In this document: piece after piece, positions 1 through 10,510 of the stretch
Layout of the letters: each line of letters begins with the position of its first letter
How positions within the stretch are numbered: position 1 is the first letter of the stretch
Assembly (NCBI GenBank): GCA_948567375.1
Contig: OX419760.1
Location: 13,392,001-13,456,000 of the forward strand
Length of the DNA stretch: 64,000 nt
Reading direction: 5' to 3'
Origin: Lunularia cruciata
Lineage: Eukaryota; Streptophyta; Marchantiopsida; Lunulariales; Lunulariaceae
Translations under genes and position numbers: made by a program
Notes under the pieces: model-generated
Seen by the model: the letters and a program-made list of their open reading frames with translations, nothing else
What the model was told of the DNA's origin: nothing
Databases searched by the model: none

Positions 1-600
1 TGGCCAACATCATGCACAAGGTCTGATTGGTTCTCTCTGCCAAGCCATTGGAATTTGGCTTATAGGATGTAGTTACTCTATGTGTGATAGAGAAATGTCG
101 TAGCATGGTTGTAGTAATGCTTCTTGTAAACTCTACTTCTTTATCAGAAACTAACTCCAAAGGGCATCCAAACCTAGTGCTAATGCATTCATAAAGAAAT
201 CTACCCACTTCATCTTCATTCTTGTCCCTCAATGGTCTAGCCTCAACCCACTTGGTAAGGTAATCAATAACTACCACAATGTACCGATTGTTCCTTGGGG
301 TTCTATTGAGAGGACCTACAAAATCAATTCCCCACTTCTCAAAAGGTCCTTGCAATGGAATTGATCTAAGTGGTGGAGTGGATGTAGACTTTCTAGCAAA
401 AGCTTGACAAACATGACAAGTTTTGCAATAATCAAGACAATCCTTGAAAATCCCTCTCCAATGGTAACTTGCATCTAGAATCTTGAAAGCAGTCACCTTT
501 CCTGAAAAGTGTCTTCCACATACTAAACTTCATGAAACTCCTTTATGAGTAGGATAGACTCTTCCTTACCCACTGCTCTTTGAAGTAGACCATCTGCTCC
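1..600 (-). pseudogene. E1a integrase: zinc-binding end and catalytic core (partial)
   Basis: Integrase joins the element's cDNA to host DNA. On the minus strand, starting near 600, the His residues of the HHCC domain lie around the FHE and CGRHF region, followed by CKTCHVCQ. The catalytic core then shows IDFVGP (first Asp), ELVSDKE (second Asp) and NGLAERTN (Glu). The frame breaks near 522 and the C-terminal part lies outside the window. The same region recurs at 26197-26637 in element A, which continues into the C-terminal domain. Confidence 0.8.
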
Positions 601-1542
601 TTGGTGAAAAAGAATATCCTCCACCATTGTGTAAGGTCGAGATCTTGCTGCAAGTGCCTTCCTCTCCCTAGCATGCATCCCTGTTGGATAGTTACCTCTT
701 GTCACAAAGTCCACAATCTCCTTGTACTCCATTGGAACCTCTTGAGTGACTGAGATTGTCTTGAGCTCTTCATCCGGGAAGGAATCATCCACTGGCTCAT
801 CTCCATCATGATCATAGGCTCTAGATAATAGATCAACATTTGCATGTTTCTTTTGTGGCCTATCCTCAATGGTGTAGTCATACTCAGACAAGAGTATCAT
901 CCATCTTGCTAGTCTCCCTTCAACATTAGGCTTGTTGAAGATGTACTTCAAAGCCTTGTGATCCGTGACAATGGTGGCTTTCCCTCCAATCAAGTAGTGT
1001 CTAAACTTCTTGAGACCAAAGATCACTGCCAACCCTTCTCTCTCTGTGACAGAGTAGTTCTTCTTTGCTGAAACCATCTGCCTACTAGGATAAGATATTG
1101 GATGATCATGCCCATCTTGGTCTAATTGACTAAGAGTGCATCCTATAGCTACATTAGAAGCATCAGTGTAGAGGATGAAAGGCTTACTCCAATCAGGTTT
1201 AGCAAGAATTGGAGCTACAACAAGGGATTGCTTGAGCTCCTCAAAAGCTTTGAGAGCCTCCTTGTCTTCTAAAATCACCATGTAATCTACACCCTTCTTC
1301 ATGTAGATGGTCAATGCATAAGCCTTGTTGGAAAATGAGAAGATGAACCTTCTATAGTACCCAACCATCCCCAAGAATTGGCATAACTTTGTCAAGCTTG
1401 AAGGGAATAGAAGGTTTGAGATTTTCCTCACCTTCTCAGGATCAATTGCTATTCCATCCTTGGAGATGATGTGCCCCAAAAGTAGACCTTCTTCACATCC
1501 AAAAAATGCACTTCTCTGGGTTGAGTGATGCATTTGCCTCAT
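523..1542 (-). pseudogene. E1a RT thumb/connection, RNase H and start of integrase
   Basis: A 339-codon open stretch. The N-terminal part has the RT connection (LLGHIISKDGIAIDPEKVRKI, FLGMVGYYRRFI). The middle is RNase H, which degrades the RNA of the RNA-DNA hybrid, with LYTDASNVAIG, SVTEREGLAVIFGLKKFRHYL and IVTDHKALKYIF. The C-terminal end enters the integrase zinc domain. It overlaps the upstream RT frame by about 50 bp, which marks a small indel near 1500-1540. Copies in A are 47306-48107 and 48847-49253. Confidence 0.85.
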
Positions 1543-2155
1543 CCAAGCATTGCAAGACTTTGATTAGGTGCCCAAAGTGCTCCTCCTTGCTCCCATAGAC
1601 ACAAAAGTCATCAATGGAGTCTCTCACAAATTTCCCAATGAAAGGTTCAAATACCTTGTTCATGAACCGTTGGAATGTGGCTGGAGCATTGCAAAGCCCA
1701 AAAGGCATGACCTTGAAAGCGTAAGTTCCCCAATGTGTGGTGCATGTGGTGAGTTGTTGATGCTCTGGTGCAATCTTGATTTGGTTATATCCACTATAAC
1801 CATCTCCAAAATTGTATCTCTCATGACCTGCAACCTCCTCCAAGATCTCATCAATGAATGGCAATGGATCGTAGTCCTTCTTGGTAACAACATTGAGCTT
1901 CTTGTAATCCACACATACCCAAAGCTTGCCATTCTTGTTCTTCACAATGACAATTGGAGACACCCATTCTGAATTCTCCACCTCAAAGATAAATCCAGCC
2001 TCCTTGAGCTTATCAATCTCCTCCTTCACAACCAAAGATATTGGTGGGCTAATGCGATGTTGCTTTTGGCGGATTGGTCTTGCATGTGACTCCACCTCTA
2101 TCTTGTGCTCCTCCAAGGTGACTTCTTTCAAATCCTTGTAACTAAGAGCAAACAC
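1493..2155 (-). pseudogene. E1a reverse transcriptase, fingers and palm
   Basis: RT copies element RNA into cDNA. In order: KEEIDKLKEAGFIFEVENSEW, VCVDYKKLNVVTKKD, GYSGYNQIKIAPEHQ, MPFGLCNAPATFQRFMNKVF and the active site SIDDFCVYG. Both catalytic Asp are present; the residue before the IDD is Ser here but Phe in element A (FIDD at 48972-49253), so A keeps the more usual form. The frame is open for 220 codons and shifts near 1500. Immediately upstream is the protease-RT linker. Confidence 0.88.
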
Positions 2156-2660
2156 ATGGATGAATTGTGGAAAATCTCCTCAAATCTCACCTTCTCCTCC
2201 TTGGTAACATTTGGGCCATACTTGAGGGTAGCTAACCTTCTCTCTACCTCCTCAAGTGTCAATGGTGATTTGTTTGGGTCCTTCAAAACCTCTGGCTTAG
2301 GTGAAAAATCCATAGCACAAAAAGATACACATTTGAATCAGATTCAAATTCATCCTCCTCCATGGAAGTCTCCTCCTCCATGCTTGTGTCCACACCTGAA
2401 GCTCCTTCTTCAGAATTTGATTCCCAATAATCAAAAGATGGTGTATTTGAGTGTGAAGTGTTGGTGGTGTTAGTCACAAGAACTATGACTATATGGTTTG
2501 ATGTCCTTATCCTCAAGTACCCTTTGTGCCATCAATCAGTTGTGTGTGCTGCTCTCAACCATGGCCTCCCAAGAAGTAAGTCATAGCTTGAATCCTTCAA
2601 GACTTGGAAAGTCATGAGATTTTGAACTCCCATAACTGAAACTACCACTTTATCCATCAC
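2156..2660 (-). pseudogene. E1a protease-RT linker
   Basis: Short broken frames (2128-2313 and 2283-2516 on the minus strand) connect protease to RT. The first contains the segment RRLATLKYGPNVTKEEKVRF; the second is acidic and Ser-rich with repeated MEEE. There is no recognisable catalytic motif. The matching region in A is 49640-50250. This is a spacer of the Pol polyprotein rather than a separate gene. Confidence 0.6.
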
Positions 2661-3455
2661 CCCTACTGGTCAGACTTGTTGCTTGTTTGCCATGCTCACC
2701 ACAAATGTTGAAGGTCTTGAGGGTATCATACCCAACTTCTTCATCAACCTTTCTAACATGGCATTTACTGCTGATCCTCCATCAACCAATGCATCCTTGA
2801 TGTTGTGACCATTCACTCTCACATCAATCTTGGAGGCATATTCACAATGCTCCCATGGTGCTGGCTTGGCATCCACCACCCCCATTGATACTGGAACTTT
2901 TGCCTTCTTCTTCCTCTTGCTCCTTGTAGAACTCAAACCACCTCTAAGCTCCTTTCTCAAGGTAGGGTTCAAAGCAATTAATTGGCCCACTGTGATGTTA
3001 GCCTTATGACTACCAACATCCTCCAACACATTGTAGTTCCATTGTTGCTTTGAGATCAAGAAGTCCTCCATCCCCAACTTCTTCCTTGGAGTCTTTGTTG
3101 TTGATGGTGTTGAGGTGCGAGTGCTCCTAGTAGACAAAGGCGTATCCTTGCTTGAAGTAAATCCTTGCAAAGAGTGGACATCCTCTGCAAAACAAGCTCT
3201 CATCTTCTCTTGTGCCAAAAGCTCCAAATTAAGACTCTTGGAGTTTGAGCACTCTCCCTTCTCATACTTGCTCTCAACCATATCTATGGATGCTATCCCC
3301 TTACCTTTGTTGGGATTAGGAGCCACTTGGGTTTCACTACCTCCCTCTTTCCCTCTATTGGCTCCCTCATAGCCCCTTCCTCCATGGTAAGTGGAATTTG
3401 GGCAATTCCTTTGGATTATGGCCTCTTCCTCCACAACCAAAACAATTTCTATCAT
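2661..3455 (-). pseudogene. E1a Gag C-terminus and aspartic protease
   Basis: The C-terminal part carries the retroviral-type protease signature ALVDGGSAVNAM (catalytic Asp in D-G-G-S) after DVRVNGHNIKD, preceded by a Lys-rich linker. The N-terminal part is the Gag tail after the zinc knuckle; the knuckle itself is frame-disrupted here, but IQRNCPNSTYHGGRGYE is visible. The copy in A (50442-51122) shows the same knuckle region as DCGGRGHIQRN with two cysteines turned to Tyr. Confidence 0.8.
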
Positions 3456-3582
3456 TGAAATTGTTGGCTGGTTGGCCTCCTCTATATGGATAGTTTCTAT
3501 AACTCCTAGGCCCTCTCCCTACGTTCTGATCCACCTCTCTCTTCTCCCATAGTTACACCACATTGATCTTGAGATCTGCAAG

Positions 3583-4287
3583 TTATTCTGTGATGGTTTG
3601 AAGTGGATCTTTTGGTGGAGGTGCAAGATCTGGAGCAACCACTACTTGTGGTGCAACCCTTGCCACCAAAGTATCAGAAGTTCCACCACACTTGTAGCCT
3701 TGAGGAGGATGCACAACCTCCTTCACCACCAAATCACTCTCATCCCCTTCCAAACTCTCCTCCATACAAATTGCGATCTTGATAGCTTCAACCTTGGAAG
3801 AAGGTTTCTCATATCTCACCTTACTTCTAATTTGTGGTCTCAACCCTCCCACAAAATTCTTGGTGAGCATGGCCACTATGCCAATCATTGTAGTCTCCAC
3901 ATCATCCCCACCCTTCCTCAACACTATGCGAAATCTGGACTCTAACTTTTCCACTCTTTCCACATAGACTCTCACTTTCTCTCCTTCTCCTTGCTTGAGA
4001 AATGTGACCTCACTCATCAATCTCTCATAACTCTCATCAGGAAGAAAGTTCTCAATGAGTGCTGAAGTCAAAGTCTCCCAAGACTCTTCTTCCCCATCTC
4101 TCCTCTCTCTCTTTTGGTATTCTGACTCATACCATGTAAGTGCTGCATCCTCAAAGAAATCTGGTAATAATGAGGCCCACTCATTCTTCCTCCTCTCATT
4201 GTTTCCTATGCAAGCTCTCTTGAAGTCTCTCACAAAGGCCTCCACATCTTCTCCATCCTTGCCAAAGAAAACCAGAAGTTTCTCCAT
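3583..4287 (-). CDS. E1a Gag capsid-type protein, open frame of 234 codons
   Basis: Gag forms the particle in which reverse transcription occurs. The frame starts MEKLLVFFGKDGEDVEAF and contains the retrotransposon-gag features ALTWYESEY, ENFLPDESYERLMSEV and FLKQGEGEKVRVYVERVEKL, then a C-terminal Pro-rich end. B (43578-44056) and A (51420-51876) carry partial copies with few changes, so the frame was under coding constraint in the family. It lies 235 bp downstream of the zinc-knuckle ORF, across a pyrimidine-rich tract. Confidence 0.8.
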   Translation of the reverse strand: MEKLLVFFGKDGEDVEAFVRDFKRACIGNNERRKNEWASLLPDFFEDAALTWYESEYQKRERRDGEEESWETLTSALIENFLPDESYERLMSEVTFLKQGEGEKVRVYVERVEKLESRFRIVLRKGGDDVETTMIGIVAMLTKNFVGGLRPQIRSKVRYEKPSSKVEAIKIAICMEESLEGDESDLVVKEVVHPPQGYKCGGTSDTLVARVAPQVVVAPDLAPPPKDPLQTITE

Positions 4288-4521
4288 CTTAACCTCTCAC
4301 TATCTTTCTTTCTCTCAATTTTTTTTCTCTTTTCTTTTCTCTCACTCTATTACTAATAGAGTGTATATACATGACTAACACCATCTGAGAATAATCCACT
4401 CTAGAGAACACAAAAGGTTCAGGTTGCTCCAAGATTTCTATAGCAACATCAAATCCTAAAGTGCATATTAATCTAACTCTCATGGATAGTTTATCCATAA
4501 GTTGAAAAATTATCTCCATCA
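4288..4521 (-). other. Inter-ORF spacer with pyrimidine-rich tract
   Basis: On the plus strand about 4295-4350 is a run of C and T with a poly-T core. The spacer recurs between the same two ORFs in B (44057-44291) and A (51877-52112). A short frame is open here, but it has no family features. It may hold a splice or translation signal for Gag; nothing specific is identified. Confidence 0.5.
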
Positions 4522-4995
4522 CTAATCTTGAGAACTAGCTGATGAAGGTGGTAGTATTTCTGTAACTGTACTAAGGCTCTCTCCAAGATCCTTCACCAAA
4601 GTCTCCAAAAGTGCTTTTACTCCACTACACTCATGTCCTTTTGGAAGTCCTTCCACTCCACAAACCTCACATAACTCCTTGGTCTTAGATCTTCTCCCTC
4701 CTAATCTTGGTGAAGAAGGTCCAACATGCAAACCCAAGTCAAGTAAGCCTCTCCTTTCCCTCAATCTCTTTCTCTCAAAGGTCAATGGACATGAACTTGC
4801 CTTATGTCCCTTCTCTCCACATAGAAAGCACTTAGACTCACTCTTTCCTCCAAGTGGTGTAGGTTTTTGAATCCTTTCAACATTCTCTTCAAATTCTATT
4901 ATAAACTCTCTTTTCCTCAAATCCACCCCTACAATCACCTCAAACCCTTGGAGAACCTTGCATAATCTCAATTTCCACTCTTGATGACCCTCCAT
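4522..4995 (-). CDS. E1a extra ORF upstream of gag with two zinc motifs
   Basis: A 157-codon open frame beginning MEGHQEWKLRLCKV. Residues about 56-69 form a CCHC knuckle, CFLCGEKGHKASSC, and residues about 110-124 form a second possible Zn site, CEVCGVEGLPKGHEC. The tail is Ser-rich (PPSSASSQD). An equally open copy with a handful of changes is at 44292-44765; the copy in A is broken (52113-52590). This is not the canonical Gag knuckle, which lies after the capsid domain in a separate frame. A nucleic-acid-binding accessory role is inferred. Confidence 0.75.
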   Translation of the reverse strand: MEGHQEWKLRLCKVLQGFEVIVGVDLRKREFIIEFEENVERIQKPTPLGGKSESKCFLCGEKGHKASSCPLTFERKRLRERRGLLDLGLHVGPSSPRLGGRRSKTKELCEVCGVEGLPKGHECSGVKALLETLVKDLGESLSTVTEILPPSSASSQD

Positions 4996-5505
4996 GTTCC
5001 CAAGATGAATCTAAACACTCAAACATGCTTTTTGTTGATCTCAAACTCCTCATGCATGAGATCTCCACTCTGCAGAATTGACCCTTCTTCACAATGTCAC
5101 TCAAATCTCTCAACCTGTATGTCACAATCCTCTGAAATTTGACACACTTGATCACAACTCTAGGGCGTCCATCCCTGCAAAATTTCAGATCTTTTCATTG
5201 AGCTATTTGGCCTAGACACCTTTCTATTCAGCATTCATATTTCAGATTTGGTCTGAAAACCACCCCCTTCACTTCAAAAACTCATTACTCCCTGCGCAAG
5301 AACGATCTCTCTCTAATTTTTGGGGCAGCAGGTAGGATACAATGCACTGAATTTTCTTGGAAATTTTTAGGACAATTCAATGAAAATTGAAGAAATGAGA
5401 GATTCTATACAATTTTCCAGAGAGCATGCACAATTTTCCAGAGAGCATGCAGTTGCGGGAGAACTTTACCCTATCAACTTTCAAAAATTCTAACCCAATG
5501 CGTAT
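4996..5505 (-). other. E1a untranslated leader (partial)
   Basis: This sequence is shared with 44766-45260 (B) and about 52600-53090 (A), where it lies between the primer site and the zinc-knuckle ORF. A 71-codon frame at 4940-5155 reads through part of it, but it has no recognisable features. Similarity stops at 5505, where AT-rich unrelated DNA begins. Confidence 0.7.
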
Positions 5506-6003
5506 AATACATATTATTAATAATATTACATAAACTAATAATCTAAATTAAAGTTGAGAATATATATGTAGATTTATAAAAAATTTAATTTTTTTACTAT
5601 TAGTAATTTTTTTAATTTAATTTAATTTAATTTACATTGAACTATAGTTTGATCTACTAGCTAATGTTACCTTACATTTTACCTGTAACACCTTCATACT
5701 ACTTAAAATTTAATATGGGTGACATGCACTTATATGGATTACTTACTATTTCAATAAAGCTATTTTACTCCTTTGTTCTTCTATTCTTGTTGATTGTGTG
5801 ATTGTTCTTTGTATAGTTGGTACCAATACATACCATTCTCCCTATCTTGTGTCCAATATTTCTTCCATAGTAGAAATTGTGAGCTATCTCTCTCAATACT
5901 ACTTATTGAGCATGACTTTTGAGAGCTTTGCATTTCAACAATCAATTCTATTTCAAGGTCATTGGCTGAAAAATTTTTAGTAGACTATCTCTTGTCCTTT
6001 GTC
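5506..6003. other. AT-rich spacer between E1a and the DNMT retrotransposon
   Basis: No gene seen. 5522-5600 is a copy of a dispersed AT-rich repeat (see 36311-36389). 5612-5634 is a short (TTTAA)n microsatellite. The rest (5640-6003) is unique; a 60-codon frame at 5798-5980 has no features. Confidence 0.6.
5522..5600 (+). repeat. Dispersed AT-rich repeat, copy 1
   Basis: About 79 bp nearly identical to 36311-36389, including a shared run from AATATTACATAAA through AAGTTGAGAATATATATG to the poly-T stretch. It starts about 17 bp from the truncation point of E1a. Confidence 0.75.
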
Positions 6004-6449
6004 ACGCCATTTGTAGTGTCACATCTAGATGCTCGGACATTGGAGTTCCAGTGATAGTAGTTAGAGGTATTTTGGCAGTTACTTATAGACTACTTTCCGA
6101 TGGTCAGATTTGTGTTTGGGGTACTGATTTCATGGTGGGGCCCACCATCTTTTTGCACCGTTTGCAACATCGAGTGTGCCATCAGCGGGACCGTTAGGGT
6201 TCAGACCTAGCTCAAGTCCAGGGGGTATACTTTTGAAGTGCAGCTCCAAAGAGTTCACTTCTTTGATGTTGAGCCTTCGAGTTCTTGGCTATGGTGGGCA
6301 GAGGCCAACGAGCATCACCTGGATTCTCTATGTTGGAGTGGGTGTGGCTTGATTGTAATCAATGCTTAGTTGTTGGCAATTTATAGAGTGACAGATCAAG
6401 TACTGATCTGAGTTGAGTTGAGTTGAGAGTGGTAAACAATCTAATTACA
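6004..6449 (+). repeat. 5' LTR of the DNMT element, left end truncated
   Basis: About 440 bp match the 3' LTR from 15298 to 15742, including a (GAGTT)n stretch near the right end. The first 110 bp of the LTR (seen at 15188-15297) are absent here; unrelated DNA abuts at 6003. I placed the right end at the TTACA at 6449, because the 3' copy loses its last bases. No convincing primer-binding site follows directly. Confidence 0.75.
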
Positions 6450-7838
6450 TCAAAGAAGTGAGGTTAGGGGGAAATTGGGTGCAAGAACTTTGAGTGTTGG
6501 AGGTATCTCCAAGCTTGGTGGATTGTTGGTAGCTCGATTCAAGTTCAGTTCTTCCCTAGTGTGCAGAAGCTCATTCAATTGAGGTAGATTTGGCAATAAG
6601 GCAGACGGTGTGCAAAAGCACTGGCCAATTTTTGAGCAAAGAGGAAGCAAATTTTGAGTGGTGGTTATGATTTTGAGCTCAAGAGGTGAAGGCAGGACCA
6701 ATTTGTTGCGAGTTGGGCTCAGAAAGTAAAATTGAATGTGGAGTTGTGAAGCTATTCTAGTGAATTTGTGATTTGGAGAAACCTATGTTTTCAATTTAGC
6801 TTGAGTGAAGAGTTAGCGGGGGATTTGGTAGTCAGTTAACTTAGGGTTTACATCAAATTTTGGCCAGATTTGGAGGAGTTTCATTGTTTGGCCAGATTTG
6901 GAGGAGTTTTGCAAGTTTGGAGGAGTTTTGCCAAATTTTGGAGGAGGTTCAAAGAAGCAAGAAGAAAGGCCTCATTTGGCTAAATTTTGGTATTTCGAGG
7001 CTTTGGGCTATGAGAGGCTACGAAGGCCCAGGCTAGCTTACTAGCGTGAGGCTTGCTAGTTTAGAGTAGATCTTGGTCATTGACAAAATCTGCCTTTCTT
7101 GCTAGATTGGACACAATAGGGTTTGACCCTTAGATCTCTTGTTCCTAGACTAGTGCCCTAGCCAACTTGTCCACCCTCACTTGTTGTCCTAGTGACTGTG
7201 CCACTGTTATCTATACACATGTAGCTTTGCCTAGGAGAGGCAGTTTGATTCCATTCTTGGTGATCCTAGTAGCTTAGGACTTAGATACGAACTTCTCTTA
7301 TGTCAAATGCCAAATGGTGGCAGAGTCAATCCCGTATTGTTTTATGAGATGGAGGGTTTTTTTTAGATTTCTTGTGATTGGACCCCCTCCATTCTCTATT
7401 TCCTATTTGTGCACCATGTTTGTGTGAGGTGCCTTGACTTTTGAGCGTTGGTGCTCTGGTGTGCTCTTGGTAGTGAGGCTGGAGTGATGACCAATCAGAC
7501 TACCTTTGTTTCTCTCCGGTGAGGCAAGAAGTGATGATCTATAGACCATGAGAGTGCATGTTATGATGGCAGGTTATAGGTTGCACTTTCTCCTAGTGTA
7601 GTTATCTCAGTTAGAGTTACATTAGTGGGTAGTGCTTAGTTGGTATTGGCACTTGGTGGTGTTGGCACTTGGTGGGGTACTTGTGGTTGCGACTTGCGGT
7701 TGTAGTTGGTGGTTCTGGTTTGTTGTTGTGGTTACTTTGTCACAATGGAATTCTTTGGCGATTCAAAAGAGATAGCCTTGCAGTACCCAGTGGGTTTACT
7801 TGGAGTGGCACTTGGTATCAGCTTGTATCTTAGGTCCC
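6450..7838 (+). other. Leader between 5' LTR and gag
   Basis: About 1.4 kb with no open frame of note. It includes a tandem repeat array at about 6850-6950. Primer site not identified: TGGTATCAGC at 7809 resembles an initiator-Met site but lies 1.36 kb inside the element, too far from the LTR to be convincing. Confidence 0.5.
6850..6950 (+). repeat. Short tandem repeat in DNMT-element leader
   Basis: Four imperfect copies of a unit centred on TTTGGAGGAGTTT, about 20-35 bp apart, some preceded by TTTGGCCAGA. Confidence 0.7.
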
Positions 7839-7841
7839 AAT

Positions 7842-8735
7842 GAGAGAGGAGATTGACTTTGAGTTGGAGTTTGATATAGGAGCTGATTCGGTTGAGAGGA
7901 CACTTGGTGTATCCGCACCATTGTTGTGGGACTTGGACAAGATTAATGGGGCCTCCAAATGCCCTAGGCGTTACTTAGGTACAATGGTTACCATTGAGTT
8001 GGATGACTTCATCTAGGAGTCGATAATTGGTATGATCTGCAGTAGATGCGGAACCCAACTTTGTTTACACCCTTCATGGCATGGAAGGGGTTGTTTCAAC
8101 ATCTGGAGGGTCTGCCGATGGATGACTACCATGAGTTTAGGAGAGCTCATTTGGAGAAGATCAAGTTATAGAGACAGTATTGGTCTCCAAACTATGTCTC
8201 TATCACTTCAAGTTTGGTGGCCAGGAGTAGATTGGTTGTACCTTTGAGTTCTAGCTCAAGTAGTGTTGGTGGAGCTAGTGGAGGTGCACTAGCTGGAGAT
8301 AGTGTTACTACAAGTGGAGGTACCACTATAGGAGGTGGTGTGGTACCGGGGTTTAACCCCATGGTGGAGTTCTTCCAATGTTTGAGGCAGAACTACCAGG
8401 GAGTGCGGATTGACAAGCTGAGGAGCTTGCAAGAGTTCTAGCGGAAGGCTAGAGAGAGCCTACGTGAGGCATACACTTGCATGAGTTGGCTGATCAGTTT
8501 CACTCAGAGAGTTACTGAGGCCCAGGCAGTCCAGTTTTGTTATAGGATATTGGACAAGGAGTTACAATGTAGAGTTTGTGATGGTACATTGTTGCATGCT
8601 ACTTTGCCCACTTTGGCAGTAATCTTTGGTTTGGCTGAGCGTATTGAGCTCAACATGGTAGAGGAGAGGGTGGTGACATTTGGATTTGGTAGGGAGACCT
8701 CATCCACAGCTGTGACTTCTTCTAAAGTGCAGTAG
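7842..8735 (+). pseudogene. Gag capsid region of the DNMT element
   Basis: A first open block (7842-8015) begins MREEIDFELEFDIGADSVER. The main frame (8046-8735, interrupted by two in-frame stops) contains FTPFMAWKGLFQHLEGLPMD, a Ser/Gly-rich hinge, then the retrotransposon-gag-like segment ARESLREAYTCM, AVQFCYRILDKEL and LAERIELNMVEERVV. Several Cys residues sit where Arg is usual in gag helices, as expected from CpG to TpG decay of CGN codons. The zinc-knuckle part follows in the same frame. Confidence 0.75.
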
Positions 8736-8834
8736 AGTGCACCACGCCCAGTTGATTTTTGAGGACAGAGTGGATAGCCCAAATCCTATGGAGCGAGTGA
8801 AGGGCCTAGTGGAGTTAGACCCTTACCTTCATTT

Positions 8835-9223
8835 TTGGGTAAGCAACAGTCAGTGAGTAGTGGTGTTGCTTGTTGGACTTGTGGTGGACCTCACCATTGG
8901 GGAGAATGTACTCATGGTAGTGTACCAGATACCTCGGGTGCATCACAGCCAGCACAGAGGCAGTGTGAGCATTGCCACAGATTTGGTCACACTAGTGACC
9001 GCTGTTTTGACCTACACTTGGAGTTACGGAGTGGTAGGGCTGCTATGGCAGGTAGTAGAGGAGCTCCAGTTCATAGAGGACGAGGTGGTAGAGGTGGTGG
9101 TAGAGGATCTACACCTAGTAGGAGTGTAGTACATGCCCTTACTTTTGATACAACTATGGCTACTCGGATTGAGCGTTGGAGCAGAGATTGGCTTGTATGG
9201 CCATTGCTTAGAGGAGATCAAAT
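8835..9223 (+). pseudogene. Gag nucleocapsid region with two CCHC zinc knuckles
   Basis: Open frame to 9314. Knuckle 1 is CWTCGGPHHWGEC (8868-8906) and knuckle 2 is CEHCHRFGHTSDRC (about 8967-9008), followed by a Gly/Arg-rich RNA-binding tail (GRGGRGGGRG). The frame then shifts to the one used by protease. Knuckles package element RNA in the Gag particle. Both have all four ligands. Confidence 0.82.
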
Positions 9224-9862
9224 TTGGGTGTTGAGGCTTCCACCTTATATGCTGGTGATAGAGATGCTTTGGACTTCATGTGCGGAGCAGCACAGGTGGA
9301 TGCATCTGCAGTAGTGACTAGGAGTGCAGTACGTGCTCCAGAGCCTAGAGGAGCATCAGTGGAGTGGGATCTACAAAGAGGAGAGGTTAGGAGACAGGTC
9401 AGACTTCCCCAGTCTTTCATACTATCTGAGGCATTATAGATGACATCCATGGTTCCTAGACATCCCAATGCAGGTGTGGTAAGTGGTGATGGAGGGCATG
9501 ATGGACTACTTGCTAGTCAACCACCTGCTACTACACAAACTGAGTCTAGCATGATGTTGGGGGCGGTTCAGCTGATTATGTGGCATCCTTTGTTTTTGGC
9601 CAGTGACATGTTTACATTGGGAGTTGACCCAGCCTCATTGTTCCGGTTAGATGCCACAATGTGTGAGAGTAGGGATGATGTGGTTCCTACTACTAGAGCA
9701 GAGGTGGTTGGTAGTGGAGCTGACTTGGTTGAGGAGCATGGGATCCATTCAGCAACCAGTGGTTTATGGCATGTAGTAGCTACTAGACTAGAGGAGTTGC
9801 TAGCTAGACCGGCCTTTGAGAGAGCACAATTCACACCGCGTGTTGTCCTATTGGATAACTAG
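9224..9862 (+). pseudogene. Gag-protease linker
   Basis: Two open blocks (9224-9439 and 9440-9862) in one frame separated by one TAG, continuous with the protease and methyltransferase downstream. No known domain seen. Includes MWHPLFLASDMFTLGVDP. This is the spacer region of the polyprotein. Confidence 0.55.
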
Positions 9863-10207
9863 AGGAGGATTTTCTGTTTGGTAGGACCTTTAGGGAAGGT
9901 CTATACACCACAAAGAGTCTTGTTAGACTCTGGTGCGTAGCCTCTTATGTTGGGGAAGGCTACATTTGTCGGTCTGGAGTTACGGAAGACCAATGTGGAG
10001 AGGTGTCCATTTCAAATCCAAACATCTCTAGGTGGTAGTTTGACACAATACATCACACGTGGGGAGCTTGTTGTCGAGGTTCAGCCTGGTCATCCCACTG
10101 ATAGCTTGGTGGTGAGAGCTCAAGCTATTGCGACAATAGCTGAGTCATATGATGTGCTAGTTGGGAGAGCAATGTTATACCCCATGGATTTCAGCATTGA
10201 CTATTAG
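9863..10207 (+). pseudogene. Aspartic protease of the DNMT element
   Basis: The signature VLLDSGA places the catalytic Asp codon at 9926-9928, followed by an in-frame TAG (9938). Downstream PLMLGKATFVGLELRK and the second-half motif YDVLVGRAMLYPM fit the Ile/Leu-Gly-Arg flap-end region of retroelement proteases. It is in frame with the methyltransferase, which begins about 400 bp later after a poorly conserved stretch. Confidence 0.78.
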
Positions 10208-10510
10208 GAAGAGACAGCCTCTTATAGACCAAGTTGGCAATCTGGTGAGGGACGGGTATGTCGCCTACCAATACGCTTCAATAGTGGCAATCTTGGCTCA
10301 TTATAGTCAAGGACCATGGCAACATCAGTTTTAGCTTTTAGTGGTGTAGTTACTTGGCCTGGTGACTTGTTGGAGGGGAATGCCCATGCAGAGGATACTC
10401 CAGTACCAAAGGAGATCACTTGGATTTGGAGTACAAGTGGGATTGTTCCATCCACCTTGGATGTTCCATTGTAGAGTTCAAAGGAGGCATTACAATAGCA
10501 TGCAGATCAG

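Larger units (their letters stand above)
1..5505 (-). mobile_element. Ty3/gypsy element E1a (Athila/Tat-like), truncated at both ends
   Basis: Read on the minus strand the order is leader, zinc-knuckle ORF, gag, protease, RT, RNase H, integrase. The integrase runs off the left window edge. Two further copies of this family lie at 43578-46314 and 24919-54131, so the boundaries can be compared: similarity to them ends near 5505, about 400 bp before the primer site would be reached, so the 5' LTR is missing. The integrase (WGIDFVGP, IDYLTKWVEA) and RT (MPFGLCNAPATFQRFM, IDDFCVYG) resemble non-chromovirus plant gypsy lineages (Athila/Tat). Lineage is inference; no tree was built. Confidence 0.85.

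Noticed and set aside
1568-1972. Plus-strand ORF of 134 codons
   Set aside because: Antisense of the E1a RT, whose motifs are clear on the minus strand.
4055-4378. Plus-strand ORF with Ser/Phe-rich translation
   Set aside because: Antisense of gag and the pyrimidine-rich spacer; repeats in B only because the element does.
7809-7818. TGGTATCAGC as primer site of the DNMT element
   Set aside because: It lies about 1.36 kb from the LTR end and within the approach to gag; primer sites adjoin the LTR.
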